Shown here: positions 35,315-44,123 of the stretch, piece by piece
Position numbering within the stretch: the first letter of the stretch is position 1
Layout: every line of letters starts with the position of its first letter
Source of the DNA: Brooklawnia sp963780175
GTDB lineage: Bacteria; Actinomycetota; Actinomycetes; Propionibacteriales; Propionibacteriaceae
Length of the DNA: 64,000 bases
Assembly (NCBI GenBank): GCA_963780175.1
Contig: CAWAAT010000007.1
Span: 1-64,000, forward strand
Reading direction: 5' to 3'
Position numbers and translations under genes: made by a program
Notes under the pieces: generated by a model
Databases searched by the model: none
Told to the model about the DNA's origin: nothing
What the model saw: only the letters and a program-made list of their open reading frames with translations

Positions 35315-38300
35315 GAAGTGCTCCCTCGATTGCGGCCCGGGTGGGGGGCCAACGCTCGACGAGGAGAGTGGCCCTTCTGCGCGGTGGGGGCTGCCAGCAC
35401 GATGAGCAGCAGCAGGCCAACGACCTGCCAGCCGACGCCCAGCACGTCCGCGTCGAGTCGGTAGGTCAACGTCCCTGTTCGGCCCTCCGTTGCCCACGCC
35501 TGTCGCCAGTCACCGGATTCGACCACGGGCAACACCACGCCGTCGATCTCGGCCTGCCAGTCGGCGTCGGCCGGTTCGTTGAGCACGATCAACGCATCAG
35601 ACGCTGCGCTGGGCACCATGGCGTCCAGGATCGACTGGTCTGTGTCCGGGCCGCCGGTGCGTAGCAGCGCACGGCTGGGCTGGGTGGTGACCGTGAAGAT
35701 GACCGAGTCCTTGTCGTGTGGCGCGACCCCCATTTGGGGTGCCGACGAGAGACTGGATACGGCCTCCGGGGTCGCGCCACGTAACCACACGTGGGCGATC
35801 CCCAACGCCTCCAGCCGTCGCGCCAGGTCGTCAGAGGGTTGCCCCTGCGCGAACTGCTGGGCGGCCTGCTCCAACGCCGCGGCAGCCTGGTTACTGGTCG
35901 ACAGCACCGCGGTCTCGGCGCTGCCCCAGGCGGGAACGGTGGCGGAGGTGACGTTGAACCGCGCGGCACCACTGCTCAGGTCGACCATGAGGGTGCGGGA
36001 CTCACGCGCGGACTCCTGGACGCCCAGAACGTACGTGGGCAGAACCTCGGCTCCTCGGGACAACTGAGCGGTTCCACCGACGACCCACCAGCCACCGGCA
36101 GCCAGCAGCGCAGCGGCCATGCCGGCACCCAACGCGCTGCGCCTGCGGATGGTGGCCTGACGCCGGACGAGATCCTCCGCACTGTCGTCGACGGTTCGTT
36201 CGGGGCTCCGTCCGATGCCGTGTGCAGCCAAGACGAGCAACGCGAACAGCCCGATCAGCACCCAGCCGGTGGGGTCAGGCCGAACTCCCACTCCGGCCGC
36301 CCGCACGACGAACCTGGTCACCAGAACGCCCAACACCGGCGAGACCACGGCGACCGCGAGCAGCGCGGCGCGGTCGAGGCGATCGGCATCGTCGGCGCGG
36401 ATCGCCCCGAAGACCCCCACCACCCAGATCAGGGCGACGCTGAGCATGGCGAGGGCAAGTGGCGCGGCCGGCAGCTGAGCCCCGCCCGTGAGCACGTGCA
36501 GGGCGCTGGGGGCGGTGCCGGCGACCCGGGTGGCAGGGTCGACTCCGAGCAGCAGACGTCCTGGCTCGGACAGCAGTCGGGGCAACCACGGGCCGAGCAG
36601 CAGCAGGGGGCCCAGGCCAGCCACCAGCGCTCCGCGGCGATCCTGGTGACGAACCGCCATGAACACGCCCACCGCCACCGCGATGAGCCAGGCCCAGGGC
36701 ATGAAGGACGCCAGCACCCCACCGATCAGGGCGACGCCGGCGGGTGCCCTGAGTCCTTCGGCACCCGTCTTGGGCGCGATCACCCATCGCCGCACGATCA
36801 TCCCCAGGGTGGGCAGCGCGATGGCCAGCACGGTCATCTCGACCAGCCCCTGCCCCGTGGCGCCGACCAGCGGCAGCAGGGTCCCCCACAGACACGCCAG
36901 CACGGGCGTCCACCAGCCATGCCCGCTGATGCCCCTGAGGAACCGGAACGCCGCCCAAGCGGCGAGAGCCGGACCCCCCAGCACCAGCAAGGTCGCCCAC
37001 CAGTCGGGTTGTCCGAAGGAAAGCGTGGCCCCGAGTGCCATCACACCCAGCCATGCAGCGTTCGACCCGACCACACCGGGTGCCGACGCACTCCAGTTCG
37101 CCCAGGCGTCGGCGAGGTTGGCGGGGGCCGGCAGCAGACCCGGGCCGGACAGCAGGCCAGTGGTCAGCAGGTGACGGCTTGCCACCATGCTGGCCACGAA
37201 CATGGCGATCAACCCGATAATGGCCGGCGACAGGAGGCGCGCCCGGCGTCGTCCCCCGGCGAAGTCGTCGCCGGTGAGCTCGTCGAGCATGCCCCCGTCG
37301 TCGTCCTCGATCAGGTCGTAGTACTGATCACTGATCGCCCCGGCGATCCGGTCGAAGAACCTGCGCGTGCCCCAACCTCGGTCGGGTAGCAGACCTTCGG
37401 TGACCAGGTCGCGACCGGCGGACGTCGACTTTCGGGCGGCTTCCACCAGATGGGCACGATTGCGCCGGATCTCAGCGGCGGCACGCAACTGCCCTGCGGC
37501 CAGACGCGGGGATTTGCCGAGCAGGTAGCCCACCGCCTGCACGACGGACTGGGCGCTCAGCCGGGCAATGGTGCGTTCCGGTTTGTCTGAGTGCATGACG
37601 ACGACAGCCATGCCGGCGGCCTGGTCTGCCTGGGCCGAATCTGGGGCCAACACCGAGTCGCGCAGCCCGACGCGTCCCGCCTCGACATGGCGCACCGATG
37701 CCTTGGGACAGGTGCGCACCGACAGACCTTGGGCGTTGGCCCGCCAACCCAGGTCGACGCCGTCGCGGAACAACGGGACTGCAGCCTGGAATCCGCCCAG
37801 CGCCCGCCAGGCGTCCATGGTGACGAGCATTCCTGCCGTGGAGGCTCCCAGGACCGGGGCGGGGGTGACTTGGTGCTGATCGATGTCGCCCGGCTCCACG
37901 GTCAGGACGCGTGCACCCGAGGGAGCTATCGACTCCCCCACCGCACTCATCTGGTCGGGGTGGTTGCGCCGCTTGGGATGCAGCAGCTTGGGCACCACGA
38001 TGGCGGGCAACCGGCCTTGCTCATCGGGTTCCTGGGCGGCCTGCAACAGCTGGGTGAGAGCATGTCGCGAAGGCGCGGAGTCGTCGTGCAGGAACCACAA
38101 CAGGCGGGGCATGAACCCGTCCTCGGAGATCGCCTGAAGGGCCAGCCGCACGTTGGCGCCGTACCCCTCTTCGGGACGTCCCTCGATCACCGAATGCAGC
38201 AAACCGTCGTGCAGGCCCTTGTCGAGCAACGCCCGCGATCCGTCGGTGGATCCCGCGTCGACGGCCACCAGCCGACCCGGCCGGGCGTCCAGTCTGGCCA

Positions 38301-38442
38301 GAGCGACGAGAGTGCGCGGCAGCCACAGTTCTCCGTTGTGGGCAACCAGAACGGCCGCCACCGTGCTGGCGTCTACCGAAGGGGGCTGCTCGACGGGCTT
38401 CTCATGAGCCCAGGCCCACATGTCATCTGGCCGGTCCATCAC
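35311..38442 (-). CDS. Large glycosyltransferase family 2 membrane protein
   Basis: A 1043-residue protein. Residues about 25-290 are a GT-A domain: VAAVLVAHNGELWLPRTL, VAVDAGSTDGS, the LLWFLHDDSAP motif with the metal-binding Asp pair, and GAGSTAGMLVT-like/GGFQAAVPLFRDGVDLGWRA acceptor region. From about 405 to 800 there are ten or more hydrophobic helices, then a soluble C-terminal part and a final helix near 1015. This layout suits a lipid-linked sugar transferase of the cell envelope. Leaderless GTG 6 nt after TAGTCT. Sits beside whiB and manC. Confidence 0.85.
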   Translation of the reverse strand: MMDRPDDMWAWAHEKPVEQPPSVDASTVAAVLVAHNGELWLPRTLVALARLDARPGRLVAVDAGSTDGSRALLDKGLHDGLLHSVIEGRPEEGYGANVRLALQAISEDGFMPRLLWFLHDDSAPSRHALTQLLQAAQEPDEQGRLPAIVVPKLLHPKRRNHPDQMSAVGESIAPSGARVLTVEPGDIDQHQVTPAPVLGASTAGMLVTMDAWRALGGFQAAVPLFRDGVDLGWRANAQGLSVRTCPKASVRHVEAGRVGLRDSVLAPDSAQADQAAGMAVVVMHSDKPERTIARLSAQSVVQAVGYLLGKSPRLAAGQLRAAAEIRRNRAHLVEAARKSTSAGRDLVTEGLLPDRGWGTRRFFDRIAGAISDQYYDLIEDDDGGMLDELTGDDFAGGRRRARLLSPAIIGLIAMFVASMVASRHLLTTGLLSGPGLLPAPANLADAWANWSASAPGVVGSNAAWLGVMALGATLSFGQPDWWATLLVLGGPALAAWAAFRFLRGISGHGWWTPVLACLWGTLLPLVGATGQGLVEMTVLAIALPTLGMIVRRWVIAPKTGAEGLRAPAGVALIGGVLASFMPWAWLIAVAVGVFMAVRHQDRRGALVAGLGPLLLLGPWLPRLLSEPGRLLLGVDPATRVAGTAPSALHVLTGGAQLPAAPLALAMLSVALIWVVGVFGAIRADDADRLDRAALLAVAVVSPVLGVLVTRFVVRAAGVGVRPDPTGWVLIGLFALLVLAAHGIGRSPERTVDDSAEDLVRRQATIRRRSALGAGMAAALLAAGGWWVVGGTAQLSRGAEVLPTYVLGVQESARESRTLMVDLSSGAARFNVTSATVPAWGSAETAVLSTSNQAAAALEQAAQQFAQGQPSDDLARRLEALGIAHVWLRGATPEAVSSLSSAPQMGVAPHDKDSVIFTVTTQPSRALLRTGGPDTDQSILDAMVPSAASDALIVLNEPADADWQAEIDGVVLPVVESGDWRQAWATEGRTGTLTYRLDADVLGVGWQVVGLLLLIVLAAPTAQKGHSPRRALAPHPGRNRGSTS

Positions 38443-38448
38443 CCATGC

Positions 38449-38454
38449 AGACTA
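38449..38454 (-). promoter_or_regulatory. Leaderless -10 box TAGTCT for the glycosyltransferase operon
   Basis: TAGTCT with 6 nt to the GTG at 38442, within the 34-nt gap after whiB. Confidence 0.55.
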
Positions 38455-38476
38455 CTCGGCTGGGCCATGCCCGACC

Positions 38477-38737
38477 TCAGACTGCGCGCTTCTTCAGCCT
38501 GCGGCGCTCCCGTTCGGACAGTCCACCCCAGATTCCGAAGCGCTCGTCGTTGCCGAGTGCGTAGTCCAGGCAATCGGAGCGAACCTCGCAGCCCTGACAG
38601 ACCCGTTTGGCCTCACGGGTGGAGCCACCCTTCTCAGGGAAGAATGCCTCTGGGTCCGTCTGCGCGCACAGGGCTTGCTCCTGCCACGCGAGGACACCCT
38701 CTGCTGTGTTGTCGACGAGTGCCAGCAAGACCTGCAT
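38477..38737 (-). CDS. WhiB family Fe-S regulator (WhiB2/WhmD-like)
   Basis: An 86-residue [4Fe-4S] regulator. Four Cys ligands are at about positions 24, 47, 50 and 56 (Cys-x22-Cys-x2-Cys-x5-Cys), followed by GIWGGLSERERRRLKKRA, the turn and basic tail that contact sigma factor and DNA. Position beside the manC/PMM envelope cluster matches whiB2 (whmD, septation) of mycobacteria, but the subfamily is inferred. ATG at 38737 has an AGAGGAG site; a GTG two codons earlier is less favourable. Confidence 0.9.
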   Translation of the reverse strand: MQVLLALVDNTAEGVLAWQEQALCAQTDPEAFFPEKGGSTREAKRVCQGCEVRSDCLDYALGNDERFGIWGGLSERERRRLKKRAV

Positions 38738-38790
38738 CCCCACTCCTCTCGACGTCCAGACCCACCCCCGGGAGGGACGACACTGATGAA

Positions 38791-38820
38791 ATTACACCCT
38801 TGTGTTTCACCGCGCGTCAA
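38791..38820 (-). promoter_or_regulatory. Consensus-like promoter for whiB
   Basis: TTGACG (38820-38815) and TGTAAT (38796-38791) with an 18-nt spacer, predicting a leader of roughly 48 nt that holds the AGAGGAG site. This contrasts with the leaderless genes nearby. Confidence 0.6.
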
Positions 38821-38844
38821 GTTTGTCGAGGTGACCGCAATCTG

Positions 38845-39702
38845 CTACGCGTTCGGCTCCTGCGGACGCGGTGCGGGCGTCCAGTCCGGTGCCCGTCGGG
38901 CTGGTGACCCGGCGGGTGGAGACGAGACCTCTGCGGGGCCTGCCGGCAATCCGTCGGCCGCCTGTGCGGCCGTGGCCCACGGAACCTGAGGCGTCACGTC
39001 CAGGGCCCGCGAGGACGGGGCCTCCGCTGGGGCTGCGGTCAACTGCTCGGGCGCGATTCCGCCGCGCGACCACAGTTGCCGCCGCGGCGCAGGCTCAACG
39101 ACCGGCTCCGGGGCCGGCGGCAACGCCGCGGGCTGGGCCACCGAGGCCGCCAAGGCCCCGCTGGCAGCATCCCCGGCGCGACTCCACTGCAGTCCGATCG
39201 CCTGTTGGGGGTTCCAGACCGGTGACTGGCCACCGTCCCCGGTGCTCGGGACGCTGGCCTCCACCCGGGCGGCCTCCTCGTCGGCCAAGCCTCGCAGCCG
39301 CCAAAGCACCGCGGCACAGGCGGCCTTGGCGGCGGTCTCCACCAGTCCTCCCAGGGCACCGAGCAGCGCTCCCAGCGTCAGGCCGCCGAACAGCCCCAGC
39401 ACCCAGAAAACCAGTGCGATCGCGGTTGCGACGATGACCACGATGGACGCGGCGCCCACCAGCCTGCCCGCCTTCTCGACGCTTGGTCGCCCCAATACCA
39501 CCGACAGGGCCAGCGCCACGCCGACGAACACCCAAATGAGCGACGGGGAGTTCGATCCGGCCAGCCTGGCCGCCTCGGTGAGCGCCATCCCGTCACTGAC
39601 GAGAAAGACGAAATACCCGATGGCGATCACCGTGAACAGGGCGATCACCCCGAGCACCGCGATCAACGCAGGGACGCGCATCCTCTTGGCGTAGTCGATC
39701 AT
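38845..39702 (-). CDS. Hypothetical membrane protein with Pro/Ala-rich cytoplasmic tail
   Basis: I do not recognise a family. The 285-residue protein has four to five hydrophobic helices in residues 10-150 (LIAVLGVIALFTVIAIGYFVFLV; SLIWVFVGVALALSVVLG; LVGAASIVVIVATAIALVFWVLGLFGGLTLGALLGALG) and a 130-residue Pro/Ala-rich tail without repeats. ATG with GAAGGAG 5 nt upstream, 10 nt after manC, so it is probably co-transcribed. A role with mannose-containing envelope glycans is only suggested by position. Confidence 0.65.
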   Translation of the reverse strand: MIDYAKRMRVPALIAVLGVIALFTVIAIGYFVFLVSDGMALTEAARLAGSNSPSLIWVFVGVALALSVVLGRPSVEKAGRLVGAASIVVIVATAIALVFWVLGLFGGLTLGALLGALGGLVETAAKAACAAVLWRLRGLADEEAARVEASVPSTGDGGQSPVWNPQQAIGLQWSRAGDAASGALAASVAQPAALPPAPEPVVEPAPRRQLWSRGGIAPEQLTAAPAEAPSSRALDVTPQVPWATAAQAADGLPAGPAEVSSPPAGSPARRAPDWTPAPRPQEPNA

Positions 39703-39712
39703 CGGTGCTCCT

Positions 39713-40789
39713 TCAGGCGAGTTCTGCGGAGACGTCGGACGCGACCTGCTCGACGAGATCCTTGACCTGCTGGGACGCGGACAGTGCACCGACCAGGGTG
39801 GCCTTGGGGGTGCGGACCACCACGACGTCGTGCAGGTCGACCACCGCCAGAACGGTGTCAAGCTGGGTGTTGACCAACAGATTGCCGGAGGACCCCCTGA
39901 CGACAACCGTGCCAACCACGGCGTTGCCGTCCTCATCGTGCGGCAACGCCTCGTGCAGGGCCTCGAAACTGCCGACGTCCGCCCACTCGATGTCCAGGGC
40001 GATGGCGGCGACGTGGGCGCTCGCCTCGCCGCGCGAGACCGGTTCCATCACGGCGTAGTCGACCGACGTCTTGAACAGCCCCGGGTAGATCTCGGCCAGC
40101 CGCTCGGGATGTCGAGCCAACTCCACGACCTTGGCGTGGGTCGCCGGCAGCAGGACCTCCAGCTGGTCGAGCAGCGTCTGGGCACGCCAGACGAACATGC
40201 CGGCGTTCCACCAGTAACGTTCCGAGGCCAGGTAACGCTCAGCGGTGGCCAGATCGGGTTTCTCCTTGAACTCGGTCACCACGCTGGCGGTGCCGTACCC
40301 GGTCAGGTCAGCGCCACGCGCCAGGTAGCCATAGCCGGTGTGCGGGCTCGTCGGGACCACCCCAAAGCTCACCAGTACGTCCGGGTCATCCTCGGCCAAC
40401 CGGAAACCTGCCTCGAGGGCGGCGACGAAGGTGGTGACCGGGCTGATCAACTGGTCTGCCGTCACCACCGCCACGACCGCCTCCGGATCGCGTTCAGCCA
40501 GCACGGCAGCAGGCCAGGCCACGGCGTTCAACGAGTCTCGTCCCTCGGGCTCACCGAGCAGGTTCTCGGGTAACAGCCCCGGCAACTGTGAGGCGACAAC
40601 GTCGGCGTAGGCCGCACCGGTGCAGACCAGCACCTGCTGCGGGCCCACCACCCGCAGAACCCGCTGATAGGCCAGCTGAAGCAGGCTCTGACCGTCGAAC
40701 AACGCCAGCAACTGCTTGGGTTCGCCCTGCCGCGACAAGGGCCACAGTCGTTTCCCCGAACCACCAGCCATGATCACCACATAACGCAT
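39713..40789 (-). CDS. manC: Mannose-1-phosphate guanylyltransferase
   Basis: A 358-residue nucleotidyltransferase making GDP-mannose. The N-terminal pyrophosphorylase signature GGSGKRLWPLSRQGEPKQLL is complete, followed by VVTADQLI-like, GYGYLARG, VTEFKEKPDLATAERYL and the WWNAGMFVWRAQ motif. No phosphomannose isomerase domain is fused, so it is the short form. GDP-mannose would supply the nearby glycosyltransferase. Leaderless ATG 6 nt after TAGATT. Confidence 0.92.
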   Translation of the reverse strand: MRYVVIMAGGSGKRLWPLSRQGEPKQLLALFDGQSLLQLAYQRVLRVVGPQQVLVCTGAAYADVVASQLPGLLPENLLGEPEGRDSLNAVAWPAAVLAERDPEAVVAVVTADQLISPVTTFVAALEAGFRLAEDDPDVLVSFGVVPTSPHTGYGYLARGADLTGYGTASVVTEFKEKPDLATAERYLASERYWWNAGMFVWRAQTLLDQLEVLLPATHAKVVELARHPERLAEIYPGLFKTSVDYAVMEPVSRGEASAHVAAIALDIEWADVGSFEALHEALPHDEDGNAVVGTVVVRGSSGNLLVNTQLDTVLAVVDLHDVVVVRTPKATLVGALSASQQVKDLVEQVASDVSAELA

Positions 40790-40795
40790 GCCGCC

Positions 40796-40801
40796 AATCT
40801 A
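40796..40801 (-). promoter_or_regulatory. Leaderless -10 box TAGATT for manC
   Basis: TAGATT with 6 nt to the ATG at 40789. Confidence 0.6.
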
Positions 40802-40852
40802 GCTGGCCGCTCGAGACTGGGCAGTGAGGCTGCGCCCATCGGCAAGGGCACT

Positions 40853-40858
40853 TAGAAT
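40853..40858 (+). promoter_or_regulatory. Leaderless -10 box TAGAAT for the TIGR03089 gene
   Basis: TAGAAT with 6 nt to the ATG at 40865; divergent from manC. Confidence 0.6.
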
Positions 40859-40864
40859 GAACCA

Positions 40865-41596
40865 ATGCTGCAGTCCCCACCTCCCCACCAAGCCACCGAT
40901 CCGGTGGCCGCGCTGGAGCGCCGGGTGGCCACCGACGGCAGTCGTCCGCTGCTCACTTGGTATGACCTCGATCTGGGATTCCGCACCGAACTGTCGGGGC
41001 GGAGCTTCGCCAACTGGGTCGACAAGTCGGCCAACCTGCTGGTGTCGATGGACGTCGAGGAGTTCCCCCGGGTCGCCAACACCGTGTTGATCAGTCATCC
41101 GGGTCATTGGGTGGGGCTGGTGTGGGCGATGGCCACCTGGCAATTGGGCGGTGAGGTGCTGGCCACCGGTCGCGACGGGCTCGAGTCGTCAGACCTGGTG
41201 GACGCCGCCGTGGTCGGCCCCGATGACACCCACCCGGTACCCGGGGTCGAGACGATCGCATGTTCGCTGCACCCCTTGGGTGCGGGTTTCGGGAAGCGAC
41301 CCCGTGGAGTCACGGACTACGCCGAGGTGCTCAGCCAACCGGACGTGCACTGGAAGGTGCCGGCCTCGCGTCCCACCTGCTTCGCCGACCACCGAGCTTT
41401 CAGTTGGAACGACCTGGCCGCAGTCGGCCCGTCAACGGAACGGCAACTCGTCATCCCCACGACCGACCCTTGGCTCACCGTATGCCGGGCCCTGGTGGCT
41501 CCGATCCTGGGCGGAGGGTCAACGCTCGTCGTGGTGGGCGGCGATGACCAGAAGGTGACCTCGGTGGCTGCGCAGGAGCGGGCGCGGCTCCACTGA
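40865..41596 (+). CDS. TIGR03089 family protein
   Basis: A 243-residue actinobacterial protein related to the N-terminal part of acyl-AMP ligases but lacking the AMP-binding and C-terminal domains. Visible features are PLLTWYDLDLGFRTELSGRSFANWVDKSANLL, NTVLISHPGHWVGLVWAMATWQLGGEVL and TDPWLTVCRALVAPILGGGSTLVVVGGDD. No catalytic residues can be assigned; enzymatic activity is doubtful. Sits between manC and the LCP gene as in other actinobacteria. Confidence 0.8.
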   Translation: MLQSPPPHQATDPVAALERRVATDGSRPLLTWYDLDLGFRTELSGRSFANWVDKSANLLVSMDVEEFPRVANTVLISHPGHWVGLVWAMATWQLGGEVLATGRDGLESSDLVDAAVVGPDDTHPVPGVETIACSLHPLGAGFGKRPRGVTDYAEVLSQPDVHWKVPASRPTCFADHRAFSWNDLAAVGPSTERQLVIPTTDPWLTVCRALVAPILGGGSTLVVVGGDDQKVTSVAAQERARLH

Positions 41597-41615
41597 GGTG
41601 ACTGCGGCCCACGAG

Positions 41616-41621
41616 TAACCT
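41616..41621 (+). promoter_or_regulatory. Leaderless -10 box TAACCT for the LCP gene
   Basis: TAACCT with 7 nt to the ATG at 41629, in the 32-nt gap after the TIGR03089 gene. Confidence 0.5.
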
Positions 41622-41628
41622 GTGGTCC

Positions 41629-42921
41629 ATGACTGAGCGTCCGGACAAGCGTCAGGCCGACCTTGACTGGCTTTACGGCCGCGAGTCATCCGCGCCCGGA
41701 CGGTCGTCGACCCCGGCCCAGTCCCCTGATGCAGCACCGGCGACCCCCGCAGACCGGCCGCGTATCGTGACTCCAACCTACGATTCCGAGGCCGCCCCTC
41801 GATCCCTTGCGGGTGGCCATCCCGCGCCGCGGCCAGACCCACGGCAGCTACGAGGATCACCGGGGTTCCAGGAACGACCGGAGGCCCCTGCTCAGCGTCC
41901 GGTCGCCCCGCCGAAACCCTCGCGCCCAGCGATGACCCTTGGGTCCACCAGGCGCCGCGGCACCCCCCGACCGGTGCGCCTGGTTCGGCTGCCTCTGTTC
42001 CTACTGCTGGCCTGGCTGGTTTTTCTGGTGGCCACGCCGTTGACGGCGCTTGGGCAGATGAGCGAGGTCGACGCCACACCGACGACCGAGCGCCCCGCCG
42101 CGCAGCCCGGCACCGCGACCCTGCTGGTGGGCAGCGACGCCCGCGACCCAGGGCCCGGTTACCAGCCAGTCCCGGGCGACGACGACCTGACGGCCGTTCG
42201 CGCCGACACCATCATGCTGCTCTATCACCCTCGTCAGGGCCGCTCGGTTCTGGTCAGCCTGCCCCGGGACTCCTATGTCTCCATTCCCGGCTACGGCCAG
42301 GACAAGTTGAACGCCGCCTACGCCTACGGCGGCCCGGAACTGCTGAGCGAAACCGTCGAACTGGTCACCGGGGTGCGTCTCGACGGATACCTCGAGATCG
42401 GTTTCGACGGCTTCGCCAATGTGGTGGACGCCGTTGGCGGCGTGCAGGTCTGCCCCGAGCAGGCGCTGCAGGACAGCTACTCCGGGTTGGACATTCCGGC
42501 CGGCTGCAGCGACCTGGACGGACATCAGGCGCTGGCCTACGTCCGGATGCGCTACGCAGATCCGCGCGGCGACATCGGGCGCGCCGAACGACAGCGCGAG
42601 ATCATCGGCAAGGTGGTGACCAAGGCCGCCAGCCCGGCCAGTGTGATCAACCCCGTCCGCTACTGGCGTCTCAACCAGGCAGCCGGCCAGATGCTGAGGC
42701 GGGGGGACGACACCGGCACCACAGACCTGATCGGGGCCGCCCAGGCTCTGGTGAATATCGCAGGCGACGAGGGCCTGTCGCTGATGGTGCCGATCTCCGA
42801 TCCCGCCGGTGTCTCGCCGGAGGGGGCATCGGTGATCATCTGGGACCGAGAGAACGCGCTCGCACTTTTCGACGAGATCTCGCGTGGCGACACCTCCCAG
42901 CTGGATCGCTTCGTCGGCTGA
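41629..42921 (+). CDS. LytR-CpsA-Psr family cell-wall glycopolymer ligase
   Basis: A 430-residue membrane enzyme that attaches glycopolymers to peptidoglycan from lipid carriers. The first 110 residues are cytoplasmic and Pro/Ala-rich, one helix follows (about 120-145: LFLLLAWLVFLVATPLTAL), then the extracellular LCP domain with LLVGSDAR, RADTIMLLYHPRQGRSVLVSLPRDSYV, the KLNAAYAYGGPELL motif and HQALAYVRMRYADPRGDIGRAERQREII. These include the Asp and Arg residues binding the pyrophosphate. Confidence 0.92.
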   Translation: MTERPDKRQADLDWLYGRESSAPGRSSTPAQSPDAAPATPADRPRIVTPTYDSEAAPRSLAGGHPAPRPDPRQLRGSPGFQERPEAPAQRPVAPPKPSRPAMTLGSTRRRGTPRPVRLVRLPLFLLLAWLVFLVATPLTALGQMSEVDATPTTERPAAQPGTATLLVGSDARDPGPGYQPVPGDDDLTAVRADTIMLLYHPRQGRSVLVSLPRDSYVSIPGYGQDKLNAAYAYGGPELLSETVELVTGVRLDGYLEIGFDGFANVVDAVGGVQVCPEQALQDSYSGLDIPAGCSDLDGHQALAYVRMRYADPRGDIGRAERQREIIGKVVTKAASPASVINPVRYWRLNQAAGQMLRRGDDTGTTDLIGAAQALVNIAGDEGLSLMVPISDPAGVSPEGASVIIWDRENALALFDEISRGDTSQLDRFVG

Positions 42922-43232
42922 ACCTACCCCTCGTGATGGGTGCTGGACGACGGCCGTCCATGACCCGGGGGTTGAGCTGACCGACCGCGGGACGACGTTC
43001 TGGTCGCCATGGCTCGGGGTATGTCGGGCTGATCCCCGGCCGGTTGAGCCGCCGCACGCGTGACCAAGGTCCTGATCATTTCCGCCTCAGCCGCCTCCTG
43101 GCCCTGGGATCGCGCTGGACCGGGTCAGGACTCTGTCCGCCCGAGGAGTTCGTCAGGACCTTGGTCACGCCGAGATGTCCACAGTCGCAAGGACTTCTGG
43201 CGGTTTCCGGGCTGACTGCACATCCTCTGGGC
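42922..43232. other. 311-nt intergenic region upstream of the DUF559 gene
   Basis: The longest gene-free stretch. It holds a weak 6-bp hairpin TGGACG/CGTCCA (42944-42960) that might end LCP transcription, then the 113-nt inverted-repeat element at 43058-43170, and 62 nt to the next ATG. No convincing ORF was found. Confidence 0.6.
43058..43170. repeat. Inverted-repeat element, copy 1
   Basis: A perfect 18-bp inverted repeat, GCGTGACCAAGGTCCTGA (43058-43075) and its complement (43153-43170), encloses 77 nt. Inside is a second helix: 43096-43104 pairs with 43122-43130 over 9 bp with one G-U. The element is related to copy 2 at 44084-44197 in arm sequence and length. It may act as a folded RNA or DNA structure. 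Confidence 0.75.
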
Positions 43233-44123
43233 ATGTCAGTCGATTACGCACTCGCCGAAGGCGGCGGCATCATCCAGACCCCGCTGCTCCGCTCTGAGCG
43301 CAACAAGCTGAGCCGCGCCGTCCTGGCTGGAAAACTGGTCCGGCTCTATCCGGGTGTTCTTGTGGCCGCTCACCTTGCAGATGATCCCGCCGTGCAGGCG
43401 AGGGCAGCCCTCCTGTGGCAACCACAGGGCGTGCTCATGGCTCGGGCAGCCGCCCGCGTGACGTTCTGGCCACAGTGCCCAGTCGACAAGATCGACCTCT
43501 CAACTGCTCACATCAAGAACCCACCAAAGGGCGTTCGGCTGCATCAACGCCGCATCCCGGTGGACCTCCGCCGGCCGTGGTTCGCCGGGCAGGTCACCGT
43601 GACGGAACTGACGATCCTCGACCTTGCCGCCGACGACGCCTGGGAACCGCTGTGCCATGCCCTGCGCAGCAGGGCCGTCAGTGCAGCGTCACTCGCGCGC
43701 GCGAACGACCTGCTTGCGCACCGACCAGGGGTCGACAAGAGAGCGGAGTGTCTGCAGCGCGCCCTCGGAAACCCCTGGTCTGTTCCTGAGATGGAGTTGC
43801 AGGACCTGTATCGGACGGCGGGAATCGGTGGCTGGGTCGGGAACAGGCCGCTGTACCTCGAAGGTCGCAAGGTGATTCCTGACATCACCTTCGAAGCTGT
43901 TCGGGTGATCGTGGAAGTCGACGGCCGGGAGTTCCATGCGCAGGCCAAGAGCTTCGAAGCCGATCACGCGCGACACAACGCCCTGGTGGCGGCTGGGTGG
44001 GTCGTGCTGCGCTTCACCCCTACCCAGATCCGCCGCGAACCGCAACTGGTTCTTGCCCAGACCCTGGCAGTGCTGGCGCTTCGGTGTGACAGAGGTCCTG
44101 ACGGTTTCGCCCGAGCGCGTTGA
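43233..44123 (+). CDS. DUF559 (Vsr-like) endonuclease-fold protein with AbiEi-like N terminus
   Basis: A 296-residue protein. The N-terminal segment (SERNKLSRAVLAGKLVRLYPGVLVAA) resembles the AbiEi-type domain often fused to DUF559. The C-terminal DUF559 part, about residues 215-290, has VIPDITFEAVRVIVEVDGREFHAQAKSFEADHARHNALVAAGWVVLRFT, containing the D...ExDG core of a Vsr/PD-(D/E)xK-like nuclease. ATG at 43233 is chosen; an upstream GTG at 43044 would run through the inverted-repeat element. No separate toxin or antitoxin gene is visible. Flanked by the two repeat elements; its last codons and stop lie inside copy 2. Confidence 0.78.
   Translation: MSVDYALAEGGGIIQTPLLRSERNKLSRAVLAGKLVRLYPGVLVAAHLADDPAVQARAALLWQPQGVLMARAAARVTFWPQCPVDKIDLSTAHIKNPPKGVRLHQRRIPVDLRRPWFAGQVTVTELTILDLAADDAWEPLCHALRSRAVSAASLARANDLLAHRPGVDKRAECLQRALGNPWSVPEMELQDLYRTAGIGGWVGNRPLYLEGRKVIPDITFEAVRVIVEVDGREFHAQAKSFEADHARHNALVAAGWVVLRFTPTQIRREPQLVLAQTLAVLALRCDRGPDGFARAR

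Noticed and set aside
35791..37389. A 532-codon plus-strand frame opposite the glycosyltransferase
   Set aside because: Low-complexity Gln/His/Arg composition and no motif; the minus-strand gene has clear GT-A motifs and helices.
43058..43170. Copy 1 of the repeat as a simple terminator of the LCP gene
   Set aside because: It lies 137 nt after the LCP stop, has a 77-nt structured interior and has a related copy overlapping the end of another gene, which a plain terminator does not explain. It could still terminate transcription secondarily.
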